64,000 bases of DNA from Sipunculus nudus (Eukaryota > Annelida > Sipuncula > Golfingiida > Sipunculidae), in contig CM049307.1 of NCBI GenBank assembly GCA_026874595.1, positions 64,410,870 to 64,474,869 of the forward strand. Reading direction: 5' to 3'. Positions 1 through 13,530 of this stretch are shown here, one piece after another (positions within the stretch are counted from its first letter, which is position 1; each line of letters opens with the position of its first letter). The translations under genes and the position numbers were made by a program. The notes beneath the pieces are model-generated. The model made no database searches. It saw only the letters and a list, made by a program, of their open reading frames with translations, and had not been told where the DNA came from.

Positions 1-398
1 TGCAATGTCCATTTGCTTATCAAAATTCCTGGTTACAAAGCAATTTTCTGGACACCCTTTCAAGTGATAATATCCTATCAAACGTGATTTAGATCCAATT
101 TTATAAATTTTATGACGAATAAAGGCAATAAAAGCAACTGTAGTCGTCTCTGTATGATTATACATGTATATATTTTTTTGGTGTTTACATCAGTTCTCTC
201 AGCGTCTGTGGTATTTTTGTATTTAACCGTAATTACTTTCGTTAGAGGAAGAAATCCTAGGTAATTTTTTTTCATTGTTTCAAATAATTAATCTGATTTC
301 TAAAACGTAGTTGCTTTGGTAATTTTTATTTTATTACTGAGACCATGTCTTCAAGTGCATTTTCCTTTTAAATTGAAAACAATGGAGAAACAGAATAT

Positions 399-593
399 CA
401 GTGGCGGATTCAGCCGGGCTCAGGGGGTCCGGACCCCCTGATTTTGAGCCGCAATAAAATTTATTTAAGGTTTAATATCAATTTTTCAGGGCAAGACACC
501 TCCCTTTCGGAATCAGCGGACTTTTGATTTAGGTTTTCTTATTAGTCTTCCCGAGTTAGACCCTCCCCTTCTTAAATCCTGAATCCGCCCCTG
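399..593. mobile_element. hAT-like MITE, 195 bp
   Basis: The left end reads CAGTGGCGGATTCAG and the reverse complement of the right end reads CAGGGGCGGATTCAG, giving 15-bp terminal inverted repeats with one mismatch. CAG(T/G)GGCGGAT is a common terminus of non-autonomous hAT elements in animals. The interior is non-coding and opens with a GGGGGTCCGGACCCCC palindrome just inside the left TIR. The flanking 8-mers do not match well, so a target-site duplication cannot be shown and the insertion is probably old. Confidence 0.7.
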
Positions 594-1210
594 ATTTATA
601 CCACGTTCGTCCATGTCTCTTCTCAGAAGCTGGGATCAAAACAGGGTGTACACAAAACAAATTCATAAAGTATGGTAAAATAGGATATGCAGACGATTTT
701 ATTATAAACATAAAAATAGTAACAATATAAACTCACTAATCAGAATACACCGAACACCTGGACATTCTGACAGTCTCAGATAGTCAGCTCACTCACGCTC
801 AGGTAGAACAACCCTCTGGAAATCTTGACAGTTTGGCATTTTTCTGTTACCCTTCACATAAACGACTGCTCTGTTTGAAATGAGGGTGCTATCATATATT
901 ATACATATCATTACTAAGAATGCTCTAGACAAGTCAATACAAAACGCATGTATACCCAACGCTTCGTTTATATAGAAAAAGATACCCAATGTACCCAATG
1001 TACCCAAAGTAAAAATAATATATTGATATATAGATATATAACATTAAGATTTAGATGCTCAAAACATAGTACATACATATTTCAAATTGACAGCCCATAA
1101 ATATACCTCATATGAAAATAGACTTATGTTGATATTTTTTATCACTGTACAATTAATCTATACAAGTATGTGCATTGATAAAAGTCGCCTGTGTGAATAT
1201 ATTTAAATGT

Positions 1211-1213
<3 letters not shown>

Positions 1214-1266
<53 letters not shown>
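1214..1266. repeat. (AT)n microsatellite
   Basis: Uninterrupted alternating A and T for about 53 bp. Confidence 0.95.
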
Positions 1267-1272
<6 letters not shown>

Positions 1273-3336
1273 CACATCAGCAGGCTCATGAATACGTATG
1301 AGTTACAAACATTTGCATACAATTATGTACACTAATCAGTGTTTGTCGTCAGTATAAGGAAACAAAGCTGGCGGAGCGGAACAGGTGAACAGATCACAAA
1401 TGTAAGACACTCGACACGAACAATGTGAACAAGATGCTGATAAGATATGCAGGGAAACCTGCCAACTGTTTCAACCGCATTCACTTTAGGAGTTGTCATA
1501 TCATGAAGGTGTACGTGTATATATAGATTGTGCTGAGGCAAGGGCCATCAACCGGTGCAGCTGATAAGATTGTAATCTTCCGTTCTCTTTCTTATCAACT
1601 TCACCGACCAATAGTGTATGCATATAGGCCGTATGAAAATAACATGACAGAGAACGCTCCACGTAGGCCCTGTTGTTGAGAAAATATAAAAATATCCTTT
1701 GTGACTCTTGCTATGGTTATCGTGATTGCACATAAACTAGGAGAGACCTGTCAAGCGCATGAGACGTGACTTATACATGTCGTATACATCCAGTTCATTT
1801 ACTCCAATACCTCATTTGAATTTTCATGATGCAAAATCTGATATTTTATATCTTCAGATCTATCTACCCATAATATATTTCGTTAATGAAATTAGCACTT
1901 CCGTTTGTATCTCTTGATAAGTTTACCATATTGTGTTATATACGTTCATGGCTATATCACAAGTTACATGTACACTGCAGGTAAAAGCTGAAGCACGCCG
2001 ACTTTCGATTCATCCATATATATAGCTGCCTAACGACTACACAGTTTCCTGATTTATCCTGGCGAATGTTTTGGCTACGTGGCCCTGATAGAAAAGGAGT
2101 GACATTGTTACTTGTCTCCAATAAGTATTTGCCTCAAACTGGCAATGTATCCAGACTGTCAGACCTACATCTGCTCGTTAACTAGGCTGATTGAAGTAAG
2201 GAAAGTTTTCAGCTGCACGGATCGTTCATTATACCTAGGTCCCTACTTAGTAGCGACAAATGGCCTGTGATCCATGCAGCATATCAAGTGATTTATTAAT
2301 AAATGGAAGTTAATCATGGCACACGATAATGTTTCTGAAAAAAAAACTGGCAAGTTACGATCAAGGCGCACAGCATCAGCGCTGACGGAAGTGACGTAGT
2401 CCATGGCATGCGTACCGACTCAAAGACTAACGTATATTCGCAACCCATATTAATACCGCCAAGGGTTTTATCAGGATGAATGGAAAGTCTTTTTCCCTAC
2501 GTCCTTCATCCCAAAGTGCCATATATTTTCCTACACAACCATTCGGTTCTAAAGAGTATGACAATAGAAGCGCATGTATACTGCTTATAGAAAGTTCCTG
2601 ATAAACTCCGTGATTGATGTCACAACAACGTTTTACTTAAGCAAACAATATTATATGTTTATGGTCAATATCTGGAATATCTGCAGGAGCCTTTATGTTT
2701 CAGACTAGCTCAGTTACAGTTTTAAAGAATTATCCATTTAAAATTTAATTAACTACAAATTATAGAAACATGTGTTGCTTGTATGTTTAAACATTAAACA
2801 AATTTAGTCTACAAGCGCAATGAACGTCATTCTGTAAATGAAGGTAAAAAATAGTTAAACTTATGATGAACCTAGAATGGCCTTTGAATAAATAATGCAG
2901 ATTCTGAAGGCTGCAGCTTTAAGTTACTTGTGCCACGTGTACGGTAAATACTATGTAAACAATGAGTGACTTCACATTGTCTTGGTGTGTAGCATAAAAA
3001 AATGCAAATTTTTACACATCCCAATCTTTTCATCTGTTGTAAATAATCATTTAACCAATAAAGTCTCTCAGGAAAAATTGTGATAAAATATAATCCAAAT
3101 AATGAATACACTGACTGCTGTGAGACAAAAACAGACCCCTTTCCTCCAAGTATTTTCCATAAATGATTAAAAATAAAGGAACTTGTAAAAATAGTGTCTG
3201 TAATATACAAACCAGCGCAGTACTGCCTTGAGAGTGCCACCAGTCTCACAAACAACAGACACACATCTGTTGGTCACAACACAAATGGACGCAGCAGCGG
3301 GTCGACCTTGACCCTACCAGGGCTTGCCGTAGAAGA

Positions 3337-4395
3337 TTATGAATTGGCAACCAGAAGGTGATGCAACTGTGTCTGCGGGGAAGGCATTGGGGTTAGGTTG
3401 ATGCTGTCCAGCAGCGCTGGAGCACCCTCTGGTGAGGGGCTACCCTGCATGATAGGGGTCCGGCCCCCACTGTACATGTCGTTCATTCCCCAACCTGCGG
3501 GGAGTTGACTTGTGCTGAAAATATCACCGGCGGACCCTGTGACCCCTGGTCCCGGGGCTAGTTGTAGCGGTCTCTGTGCAAGGACCATGCGACCCTGGGG
3601 ATCTATGAAGTCCTTTCTTGGGTCTCGGGGACTTAAGGTACGAGAACGGGGACTTGGTGCCCCTGGTGACGGGAAACCCATCTGATGCACGGGACTTCGG
3701 TTCTTAGGGAAAGTCATCATTTCCGTGGGGCTCAGTCTCGTCGGTCGTTTGGCCTGAGACTTCAGCTTTGTAGAGCCGAACTTTGTTTGAGCGAAGCTTG
3801 CAGCCGTAAAGTTTGGAGTGCTGCTGGACTTTCCCGCAAAAGGTGCCGACAGTAGATTTGATGGGGACGTCGGACTCGTACGCCAGCCTGTTGTCTGCGG
3901 AGTCGGAGAAGCGGGAGACAAATTCAGGTTGGTCATTGAGGCTGACAGTGAGTCGATCGGCTTAAAGCTCTGGGCCTCAGGATTAAAACCCCGACTGGCT
4001 GCCTGCACTTCCGTGTCCACCGATTCTTGATCTTCTGTTGTTTTTTTATCAGTAAAGAGGATTTTGACCACCCCTTTCTCGCCGATGCGATAGGACACCT
4101 CACATGGATCTATCCATATTGTTAAGTCTTTTGGAAGGTAATCCTTGATTTCTTCGATATCAAGTCCACAGTCCTTGGCAGCATTCACCATGACTGGATC
4201 CATGTTTTCTCCACTCACTCGAATGCATCGGAAAGCCGAACCTTTGAAGGGTTTTTCTGGGTACCAATGGCCTTCAAACTTCTTTTTCAATCCTTTCTCG
4301 AGCTCCTCGCCGAACACATCAACTCTGCGCCTCGGTAACTTATTATACAGGTATGAGATCACAAAGTTCAGGGCTACCGATACTTCAACGTGCAT
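3337..4395 (-). CDS. Tob: Tob-type BTG/TOB antiproliferative protein, 352 aa
   Basis: The family bridges the CCR4-NOT deadenylase (through the BTG domain, binding the CNOT7/CNOT8 nuclease) and poly(A)-binding protein (through PAM2), speeding mRNA deadenylation and restraining proliferation. Visible features: the BTG domain at about 1-115, with the SYLYNKLPRRR helix (14-24), box A around GHWYPEKPFKGSAFRCI (42-58) and box B LTIWIDPCEVSYRIGEKG (91-108); a PAM2 motif GFNPEAQSFKPI (136-147); the Tob-typical TKFGSTK segment (204-210); then a Ser/Pro-rich disordered tail ending in LVANS. Vertebrate TOB1/TOB2 are about 345 residues, so the length fits. The frame stays open 30 codons upstream to another ATG, but the start at 4395 (MHVEVSVALNF) matches the family N-terminus (MQLEIQVALNF). 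The CDS is intronless, as in vertebrate TOB genes. The TAA stop is at 3337-3339. A second PAM2 seems eroded (LSPTEMMTFP, 221-230). Whether it is orthologous to Tob1 or Tob2 cannot be said; invertebrates usually have one. Confidence 0.95.
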   Translation of the reverse strand: MHVEVSVALNFVISYLYNKLPRRRVDVFGEELEKGLKKKFEGHWYPEKPFKGSAFRCIRVSGENMDPVMVNAAKDCGLDIEEIKDYLPKDLTIWIDPCEVSYRIGEKGVVKILFTDKKTTEDQESVDTEVQAASRGFNPEAQSFKPIDSLSASMTNLNLSPASPTPQTTGWRTSPTSPSNLLSAPFAGKSSSTPNFTAASFAQTKFGSTKLKSQAKRPTRLSPTEMMTFPKNRSPVHQMGFPSPGAPSPRSRTLSPRDPRKDFIDPQGRMVLAQRPLQLAPGPGVTGSAGDIFSTSQLPAGWGMNDMYSGGRTPIMQGSPSPEGAPALLDSINLTPMPSPQTQLHHLLVANS

Positions 4396-4625
4396 TGCTG
4401 ATCTGTTGTTTGTTTCGTTCTGTTTGTTATAGATACGCCGCCACTGCAAGATGAGGAAGCCGAGCCAGTTCAGCAACACAATCACCCGGGGTCCAGCAGG
4501 CCGTGGAATTGACAGTGAATGTATCTGCTGGCGTTTCTACTTGGCAGCACCTGGGAATATAAAGAGAGAGCACACCTGACTAAATGTGATCACAACAACA
4601 CCCCTCGTTTCATACACACGTGAGT
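4396..4625 (-). other. Probable 5' UTR of Tob
   Basis: This segment lies between the chosen start codon and the position about 30 bp downstream of the candidate TATA box. On the minus strand it contains CTTCCTCATCTTGCAG ending near 4447, which looks like a splice acceptor. A 5' UTR intron is therefore possible, although no convincing donor could be paired with it. Confidence 0.35.
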
Positions 4626-4652
4626 TATACCTCCCCCAGGCATCAGAACAGA

Positions 4653-4658
4653 TTTATA
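4653..4658 (-). promoter_or_regulatory. Candidate TATA box for Tob
   Basis: The minus strand reads TATAAA (context GATGTATAAATCTG), about 258 bp upstream of the Tob start codon. The spacing would put the transcription start near 4625. The sequence around 4600-5400 is richer in CpG than the AT-rich DNA further out, which fits a promoter. The evidence is motif plus position only. Confidence 0.35.
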
Positions 4659-5040
4659 CATCAGCCGCGATGAACTTTGTAACGCTGTCGCTGGTGAAAC
4701 AATTATTACGAGTATCGCGCTCGATATGTAGATCAGGGCCGACGCTAAAATGTTAAATCCCAATCTGGAACGAACTCGGTATTAATCTACCACACGGCGG
4801 AAGATAAACACAGCCAGGAGAGAGAGACAACGCAGCAGGCCAGTATACAGGACAGGGTATTGACGGCAGCAGTGCTGGTGACGTCATACAGCTATGTTTA
4901 CATCGCCTGCCCAGCCCGAAGAATCGTTCGAACGTTTGGGATTGCGCTGTAACTGAATCACTCAATCGACCTCTACTCGTAGCTCGCTTCAGCCCTGCTT
5001 TTCTCTGGCTATTTCTGTTCACATCGCCTGCTATTTTGGT

Positions 5041-5950
5041 AAGCTCTTATCGGCATAGCCAACCAGTAAGAATTCCTACATATTATTATCTCCCCTTGTC
5101 TGACATAAGTATACCTTGTCGTTGCATTTGTAGGAACCACGCCTGTCCGGCTGCCAGGAGGGCGGAGGGAGGGGTGACATCAACCCTTATATCACTCACT
5201 GAGTGAATCTGACCGGTGTTCCCCCGATACCTTGTCCTCTGTGATCAGATATGCGCAATACTAATTTAACTCGTGTGAAAACCTGACACGGGGTGCCTGA
5301 GTATTGCTGAGCGCTAATATCGTGCTCAGATCGATGGGCTGGGCGGATGGTACGGATCTCGAATGGCTCCTGCCGTATAAATTATCACCCATATCACACA
5401 AGCCTGGTCAGGGCTTACGTCATGGCTTCAGTCAATGATACTGTCCGATGAAGCTCACGAAACAAAACTCTACTGGATGAAGAGTCCACGTGTAAGTGAT
5501 TAATACAAGTAAATAACCGTTAAGTACCAATCAGTAGGGGTACTAATCATCCAGTTCTATCAGCATATAAACATGGAGCCAATGAGTTTCTGCTGTCATA
5601 AATATAATGGTTCTGCCTCGGCTGATAGGATGATATATATACACCATTAATTCAGGAGTGCTCACGATTCCCGCAGCTCAGACTGCACCAATAAAAATGA
5701 TAAATTAATAATGCGCTGTTCAACACCAGACCAGCGATATTAGTTGGCATGGTAACCGCAATAAATCTTAACAGGGCCTGATTTAGGTTATACAAGTATA
5801 TAAAATCATGAACAAATGCATACTTGACACAGTATAACACGCGTGCACATTATTATTTCACAATGTATCACATATTCCGATAGGACAAAGTACGAGTATT
5901 GCACATCAAATGATAGATATATAAAGTCTCTCTCTCTCTCTCTCTCTCTC

Positions 5951-5997
<47 letters not shown>

Positions 5998-8900
5998 ATG
6001 AGCTGATATTTATACTCATGCATGTATATACACATATATAATTGCGCACAAAAACATGAAGCCAGCATATATATTTATGCTAGTACTGTGTGTATAAATA
6101 AATACATATATATGTATATACACACACACACGTATACACACGTATCTATATTACCGCACATTCACAGCTGAAATCAGCATACAGTTTTCCAGTCACCACG
6201 GTCTTAACAGATGGTGAACAGTTTTCACAGTTTTCCAATGCAAAAACAGTTATCCGTGGTGTATATCTCTCCTGATGCAGATGTTATTCAGTGTACGTAC
6301 CGAATGAAGGCGTGTTTTCCAACAAGTATAAACATAAGGCCTAATAAACATAGGAGCTCGCTTACAATTTTATTGATAGCATTCATTCAGCGTGTTTTGG
6401 CACCTACATGATCACTCGATAAACGCTTTGTACGTGACATTTCGAGCAATATATGGTCAAAATAGGGGTCCCCGTTAAAGAGTACAATTTTGCAACTGCA
6501 TGCGCCGATAATCGGATACAGAACTCCTTTAAAAGAAACCTTTATTTTACAGCATTTTAAATCCAGAGATTTGAAGGTTTCATGGGGGAATTAAAAACAT
6601 GATGGAAACCGTGTTTAACGTCTGTGAATCTGATGACGGCATTTGAGGAGAGTGATAATTTATTGGTTACGCTGTGAGTTTATTTTCATATCAGGTACTT
6701 AGTTTGTAAGGTATAAGGCATGGACCAGAAAATTTTCAAAGTATGCAATGTGACAGATGATTTCTTGACGCTGGCATCACCTTTCTTCACTTGAAGGGTT
6801 TTTAGATATATACATGTATATCCAGGTAATAACCTTTAATGTCCTCATTATTTAAATGCATACCAATCAGTCCCAGGTATGGTCACCTAGACTGTGGTAA
6901 GCATTATTCAGCGCTGATGGCCTATTCCCATATGGAATTCATAGCGACCATCTCAGGGCGCCAGCTGACCTACCTGTCAACAACGCACTTATACATAACA
7001 CCAAAACCCAAAACTGACAAAATTTTACCTACCGCCACTCAGTTCAGTTCTAGCCTCTTATAGACGAAGCTTAGTTCCAGTTCGGGTATAAAAATAGCTC
7101 GAGTACAAAAATATAAAATTTCACTGGAAACCACGGCACGGTGACTGCTCGGGCTCTTGCATTGATTCTGTTCATTTCGACCCAAGCTATTTATACACCA
7201 CTGGCAGCTGCTCCGCAACCATTCCGCGCGGGACTACTTGCAGCCCGATATTGATTTCGTGTGACGTGAGCACGTTTGGCCATCTTGTTTTGCGCTGTAG
7301 ATACTCACGAATGGCTACTGTACCTTAATCGACAGTCTACCTCCACATGATGGTCACAGCCTATTAGGAATACGACAGCTGGCGCTACTTTGCAATGCGG
7401 TGGGATTTAATTTCATTAATAAAATGGTTTGTGATCTGGCCCTCTTTCAGTTATCACACGCTGCGGCGAAGGTCAACCTATAGGCTATACATGTGTTCAC
7501 TCTCAGCTGTTTCAACAATATTATATTGTACATTGAATTTCAGTTTAATAATACGCCTCGCCTGCTGTCCACATCGCGCTGCAGCATTATAGTTTTTCGA
7601 TACAAACAGCTGAGCAAGGCACAAACTGGGTTAAGTGACGGCTGCGTGGTTTGCCAGTTAATTTAAACAGTGACAAGTACATTCAACATTAATTTGACTA
7701 AAGGATCGTTGTGTGCCAACGCATTAACCGTTCTTTTCTATCGGTTTAATCAGCCTGTTAATATTGTGACAGATTGGACAGACCGGTGCGTTTAATTACT
7801 AGGATTTTAAAATGACAACAGTGACACATTCAAGTCAATGTTTTTAACAAATAACCAGCGAAGTTCCAGTCTAATTATAATCGAAATTTTCATTTTCTAT
7901 CGCACAACAGCTTCATTCTGTAAAATATGAGTTTCAGGTATAGGCCTACATCTGTTTCGGGTGTGTAAAATTTTCGTTAACTTGAATAAACTGTTTTAAA
8001 AAAAAATTATGTCGTAAGTGGAAGCGAGAGGCACTTGTATGTAGATGTCAGCGATTTAATTAACGGATAATTAGGCGGTGATACAGCTGACAGTGTTTTG
8101 TATTTCGCAGGTGGGATGAACCAGTATCCTGTCCCTGTATCATAAACAACTCCATTTACGCTGCTGTATCCATGGCCACGAGGCCGCAGGAGGCCTCTGA
8201 TATAAAATGTCACGCCAGCCTTGCCTGTTTAAATGACAGCACTTCCTCTAGCACGTTGATAGGGGACACTTTAATTATTCGTCACCGTAGGATTGTGTGT
8301 TTCTCAGTAATTGTCCCGCCCCCGTGGGCTTCGGTCTCCCACTTAATTTGGAGGATGACCCGGAAACGAAGGCCTACACTGCACACCGAGGACCGCAGCG
8401 ATCCCAATACTTGGATCAAATTGGAAGCTCGTGCTCAAGTGCGATCTCCTTGAGCCCAGAACAACGGCCTCTTATTTTCACCTGCTTCAACGCTGCCAGG
8501 AATTCCTGTTACAAAACGTGTCTCTGACGTCAATACTGCAGCCGATTCGCCAGCTATTTGCGCCAAGGTGAATTGTGCTTCTCAACTGTTGTGGGCTGGC
8601 GGCACTTCCAGCCAGGTGTAGATGTTTGCTTGCCGCCAGCTCCTGATGGTAGCTAGCCGCAGCCCCCTTCCACCTTTCAGGCCGGTGTTTACGCAGCATT
8701 GTACGGCAAAACATCTGACAACTATTTCTCTACTACATCAAACAATGCATATTGCTGTCCTGGAAATAACCCCCAACACAATATATAGCTACAAACGTAG
8801 GTGCCGCTTGATGGCCCCCATTTTGCGGTAGAGGGTGTATATTTAAAGCGTGACTACTCAGTCTACATAAGAGGAGAAACACAGCTCCCGTGATTGAGAG
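5041..8900. other. Intergenic region upstream of Tob, no gene seen
   Basis: No supportable gene. Parts (about 7100-7600 and 8150-8720) are less AT-rich and contain short open frames on both strands, but the frames overlap each other, resemble no family and show no exon structure. The region may hold regulatory sequence for the divergent Tob gene; nothing specific is recognised. A (TC)n tract followed by an (AT)n tract sits at 5927-5994. Confidence 0.4.
5927..5994. repeat. Compound (TC)n-(AT)n microsatellite
   Basis: About 27 bp of TC dinucleotides pass through a short spacer into about 38 bp of alternating AT. Confidence 0.95.
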
Positions 8901-11900
8901 CTGTATATATTAATCACCCTCAGGTTCATTGTCCGATCGAGTAGTATTCGCTCACTTAACTCTTTGTGATACGTACACGTACGAGCATATCCATTTCACT
9001 AACATAGGGGAATAAAAATTGACTTCCAGAATATTCAAGAGATCTGATTTATTCAATGTGTACTATGAAAATTGTCTATTTTTTTCACATTCAACTCCAC
9101 TGACATCAGCCTGAGAGATAAGTCGCATGTAGAACCATTTAATATCTGAAAATTGGATTGTGTTAAAATACTTAACTAGGAAAGATTGCTACTCATGCAT
9201 AGATAACACCTGGTCTGTCAGCTCACAGTGTTAAAAAATTCCAATATATGGATTTGTCATTCAGTAATCAAATTTTTCATGCCATATCAGTGTTTCATCC
9301 CGATGAGCGGTTTTTCATTAACGTTATATATTTATAATAATATAAATTTTCCAGAACTGTATTGACAAAACACGAAATTTTGAACCAGAACCTGAAACTT
9401 TACAATTCAGAGGGAAGCTGGCCTGGTTGGTGTGTCCTTGGAACATGATCATGTGATTAACAATAAAGCTTATGGAAAAAGAAGAGAACAACAAACAACT
9501 AACAATGGTTGTATAGCTGAGGACTATTTTGGGAGTCGAGAACATGTTTATGCACTTTCCAAACAGGGCAGTTAATGTTGTGTTTGTATGGTTTGTCCCT
9601 GTTACAGCAACAAGGTCACTGAGTGTGCATATGATGACGTCAATTTGAATACAGAGAGCCGGCGTTCGGTATCTGCAACTTGCTTCTGTAATAAAAACAA
9701 GATAGACAAGACCTCCCACTCTAAATTTTAAAGGTAGATTGCATCTGTATATTTCATGTGCTGTCGTGTTTTCTCACTATAAAGCTTCCATATTGCTGTT
9801 TGCGGCCTCATTCATACACTCTTGAACACATTCCGGTTGAATGTTGATTGGTTTGATGTCATATTTTTAAAAACGGTACTCATCCAGTGTTATTTATAGC
9901 ACATATATACTAATCTCATAATCTGGGGGCTTGTCTAAATGAGGAAAAACCCCCTGCGGAGACTGCTAGTTGTTGTGTTTTTAGGCCTGTAACGCAAAAG
10001 AAAAAATCATTTTTTTAAATGTTTTACCTGTTTGCGTTGAAGCTCCTATAGTGGAGAGTCTACCCTGTAAAGTATATGGTCTGACCAAAATGGTCAGAAA
10101 CACGATGTCCGACGTTCAGCGTGAGAACATGCAACAACCCCTACACATTACGTATCATACAGTTGTGTTGAATCCGTTGGGACTTAAATTGTAACTTAAT
10201 AATCACTTTATATTAATGTATTTCACTTACTCTCAAGAAAATCAGATATTTGTTGTTTTCAGCCTGGCAAGGTATGATGGGATGGCTTAGGAAGGTCTAT
10301 CCTTAGGCGACGTCATGGCGACATATATGAGGGAGCCACACTATATTGGGTGATTTTAGGTTATTTGCATAGACCCATCTGTTAATTTGCATAAGGTTCC
10401 CGTTTTGGGCAATCTGACACCATTCCAATGAATGGAGGCATAATGTTCGGGCTACTAAAGGTGACACCTTTACGCCCACATCAGTCAAAAAAAGCCAATA
10501 TATGGCAAATTACCGTGATATGACATATAAGTAAATATTCCTTTTTAGGTAATTACCTTCGCCAACGGGGTTTCCCCGTGTGATCACCGCTGTTTTGGTG
10601 TTTGATTGTTTATCACAAGTGCCTGCCAACATTTTCGACTAATTTCAGAGAACCTTTGGCGGAAAGAGAGCCGCTGCAAGACTCTAGCGCCAACACAGTG
10701 ATGTCATATCAAATGGACATAGGAAGGACAACAGCATGAAGTAACTTTTAATTACGACGCCCTTTTCTGTTAAGGGGTGACAGGTGGGGATGGGGTTGGC
10801 CTACAGCTTCATGAGCTGGTGGTTGTGCCCCATTCTTAATATTTTGCAGCTTCGCTAACCAAAGAAAGCAAGATTCATGTAGAAAACAAGTGCTATAGTA
10901 TCGTAGAGAGCTGGAACTCTTTTTCCTGTAATTCACTCGCTGCAAACAATCAAGGTCCAGGCAAGTTACAGGAAGTGATGTATGATGAACACTTACACGG
11001 CTCTCTGTCTCATCACAATGTGTATTTTTACTATTTGTGTCATTTTTTATAAGGGTTCTTTCCGCTAAAATCCCTACCTGTACCCATGGTTTACCCTGCC
11101 TCCTGGTGCTCCCGGTGAAGCCTATATAGATGAGCTTAACAAACTTCCTTGGCAAGCATCAGGCATCAAGCTGTTACCCTGGCAACGGATTCCCTGCAAT
11201 GCTTTGTTCATTTCTGTCTACTGATAAACAAGGAAAACCCAAATTGATTTCCTCTCAGGAGGGAGACAACAACACAGGAAACTTAATTTTGTAACGTTTA
11301 TATAATTTAAATAATATGCATTTACGTAATGGTCCAGAAAGCATAGTTCATAAAAATATGTCAACTGAACTTGATCTAAAAATTAATCGTGAAGGTTTAG
11401 TCTGAATTAATCTTTTTGGTTTAATGATTTTAAACAATCAGCAAATCTACAATCAGAAATATCTATGAAGCCAGTAATGTCATGATGTCCTTTCGTATGA
11501 AAATTCTTTCACAACTTTCCCTGGGCATGTTGTTATAATTAATAAGACATTCATGACAAATCATGTTTTGATATTGATTAATTCAATTTGAAGATCAAGG
11601 TTTAACATGAACAATATTTTGGCTATAATGTAATGATGTAAACGTTTTTAAGTATGGTGCATGTGGTGTTTTTTTATAAAACCTTAATAAGAGAGTTTAA
11701 CATTTGTAAACTATATATATATATATATTTTTTCTTCAAATAGATGGAATGGTCCTTGTTCTAATTGTAACTTTGACACCCTGTTGAAGGTCATTCTTCA
11801 GATTAAAGCTATGTCACTTAAAGGACAGATTACACATAACTATGGAATATTAAGAATACATAATTGGTCACGAGTTAATCAGGTCAAAGGTTTTGTTTAT

Positions 11901-13530
11901 TTTATTCTTGTATACCAGTCATTGTGTAAAATCAAAGCATTTAATTTGGCTTTCTTCAGACAAACTAGTCATGTATATAACAGTCATCAACGGTTTGCTC
12001 TATATGCATGATGAATCCCTATCTGTCAGATATTTATAATCATTATTATTAAAACTTTTTGACGCCAAATTCATTATAAAATGCTCTTAGGCGCTTTATA
12101 TATAATACTAAGAAAGTATAAAATACAAGTAAATACAAGTAAATACAAAATGTTGCAGTAAATCCGTTCATAATTACGATAACATTTTTAAAAGTAGTTC
12201 AATACGAAAACCCGCAAGATCTAAAAGTATCAGTCAATTAGCACTTCATCCTTCGGAAAGCTTCTCTAAATAAATATGTCTTCAGTTTTGATTCGGAAAT
12301 TGACAAAGTTTGACCAGATCAAGTGTTTAGAAGAAGACCATTCAGTTATAAAGTTCTCCCTGCAAGGAATGCTCTGTCACCACACGAATCCCTGTATATA
12401 GGTCCTTGGCCGTAGAAACATGTCTGTCACCTGACCGTATAAGATGCCATGTTCCCTACGTAAAGACCACGGAAGAATCAATATTTATGAGGAACAAAAT
12501 TTTTCTTCAAATCTGAATAACAGGATCTGATTAAATAAACATTGGAATAATAAAACTGAATCATTTCTGTCGCGTAAGATTTAAAAAGGCCGGGATTTCA
12601 AGGAACTGATGGCGACGTTAAGTTTGTAACATACAGATGCATGATAACAGAATTTAGAATCAAACTCCTGCATAAATTTAACATTATATATAATTATGAT
12701 GTGTACACATTATATCGTTAATTGTTTATACCTCGCCAGAGGGCACCAAATATGCATCATGCGTATGTCAGTGAAGTAAGGCGTCCTGCTATATATATAT
12801 TATATAGTGTCATTTCTCGCGTACATAAACATACAGTGTGGAAAATGAAGACCTTTAAGTATATCTGAAATATGGGATAATAATTTGCATGCGCCATATG
12901 GTTTAACGGTTCCTAGATCCATGCAGGGATATCTTGTATTATTATACACAAAGGGAACTAGGGAAAATATAGTGCAAGAAAAATTACCTTTTATAGCTTT
13001 AAAAATACCTTTTATAAAACTGAACAAACAGCGGGACTTTGTTTTGTCGAAAGCATACCTTATCCATCATTTTTATATAAAAATCACTCGTAACACTTCC
13101 AGTGGTCACTCGATAAAACATTCTGGCCCATCACTTTATATAATAAGTTCACTAGCAGGCTCCACGGTTAAACAATCATACCACTGAATCGTCCATGATG
13201 GTCAGGAGGAACCATGGTGATTTCTTTCATTCATATGCTGTGCATGTGTTTAAATGTCACTGTAATTACATATATGTGTAACTAAAGTAGATATACTTTT
13301 GTCATTATATTAAATTAAAATTAATATTAATTAAATTAGATATTGTAAATTCTCTACATGTGCGAAAACATATTGAGAACATGTATGCATGCGAATTAGG
13401 GGGCTAGATTCCCTATTAAAAACAGTGCATGCATGATCCAGGGATACATCAGATAGAAATATGTCCGTTTTTGTTGATGTATCATAAATATAAGACCTAC
13501 CGTATTGCACATATATGGTTTAACTTTTAG
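8901..13530. other. Intergenic region, repeat-derived in part
   Basis: No gene can be supported. Open frames at 9324-9719 (minus) and 10748-11155 (minus) lack family resemblance and have the AT-rich composition of their surroundings. The segment at about 12055-12560 resembles a class of repeats widespread in marine invertebrate genomes (phrases such as GGCGCTTTATATA and AATGCTCTGTCACC). That recognition is from memory and its superfamily is not assigned. Confidence 0.4.

Larger units (their letters stand above)
1..3336. other. Non-coding region downstream of the Tob gene
   Basis: No coding sequence can be supported here. The open frames seen are short, lack family resemblance and have no splice-site structure. 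The part nearest 3336 is probably the 3' UTR of the minus-strand Tob gene; a 130-codon minus-strand open frame at 2872-3264 falls in this presumed UTR and looks fortuitous. A minus-strand AATAAA lies near 2292-2297 and could be a polyadenylation signal, but nothing decides between it and other AT-rich sites. The region also holds a hAT-like MITE (399-593) and an AT microsatellite (1214-1266), listed separately. Confidence 0.5.

Noticed and set aside
2872-3264. 130-codon minus-strand open frame
   Set aside because: It lies just downstream of the Tob stop, in probable 3' UTR, and resembles no protein family.
3818-4432. Plus-strand frames opposite Tob
   Set aside because: They are shadows of the well-supported Tob coding sequence on the other strand.
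8172-8831. Cluster of overlapping frames on both strands
   Set aside because: They overlap in several frames, as expected in a less AT-rich stretch with few stops; no similarity or exon structure.
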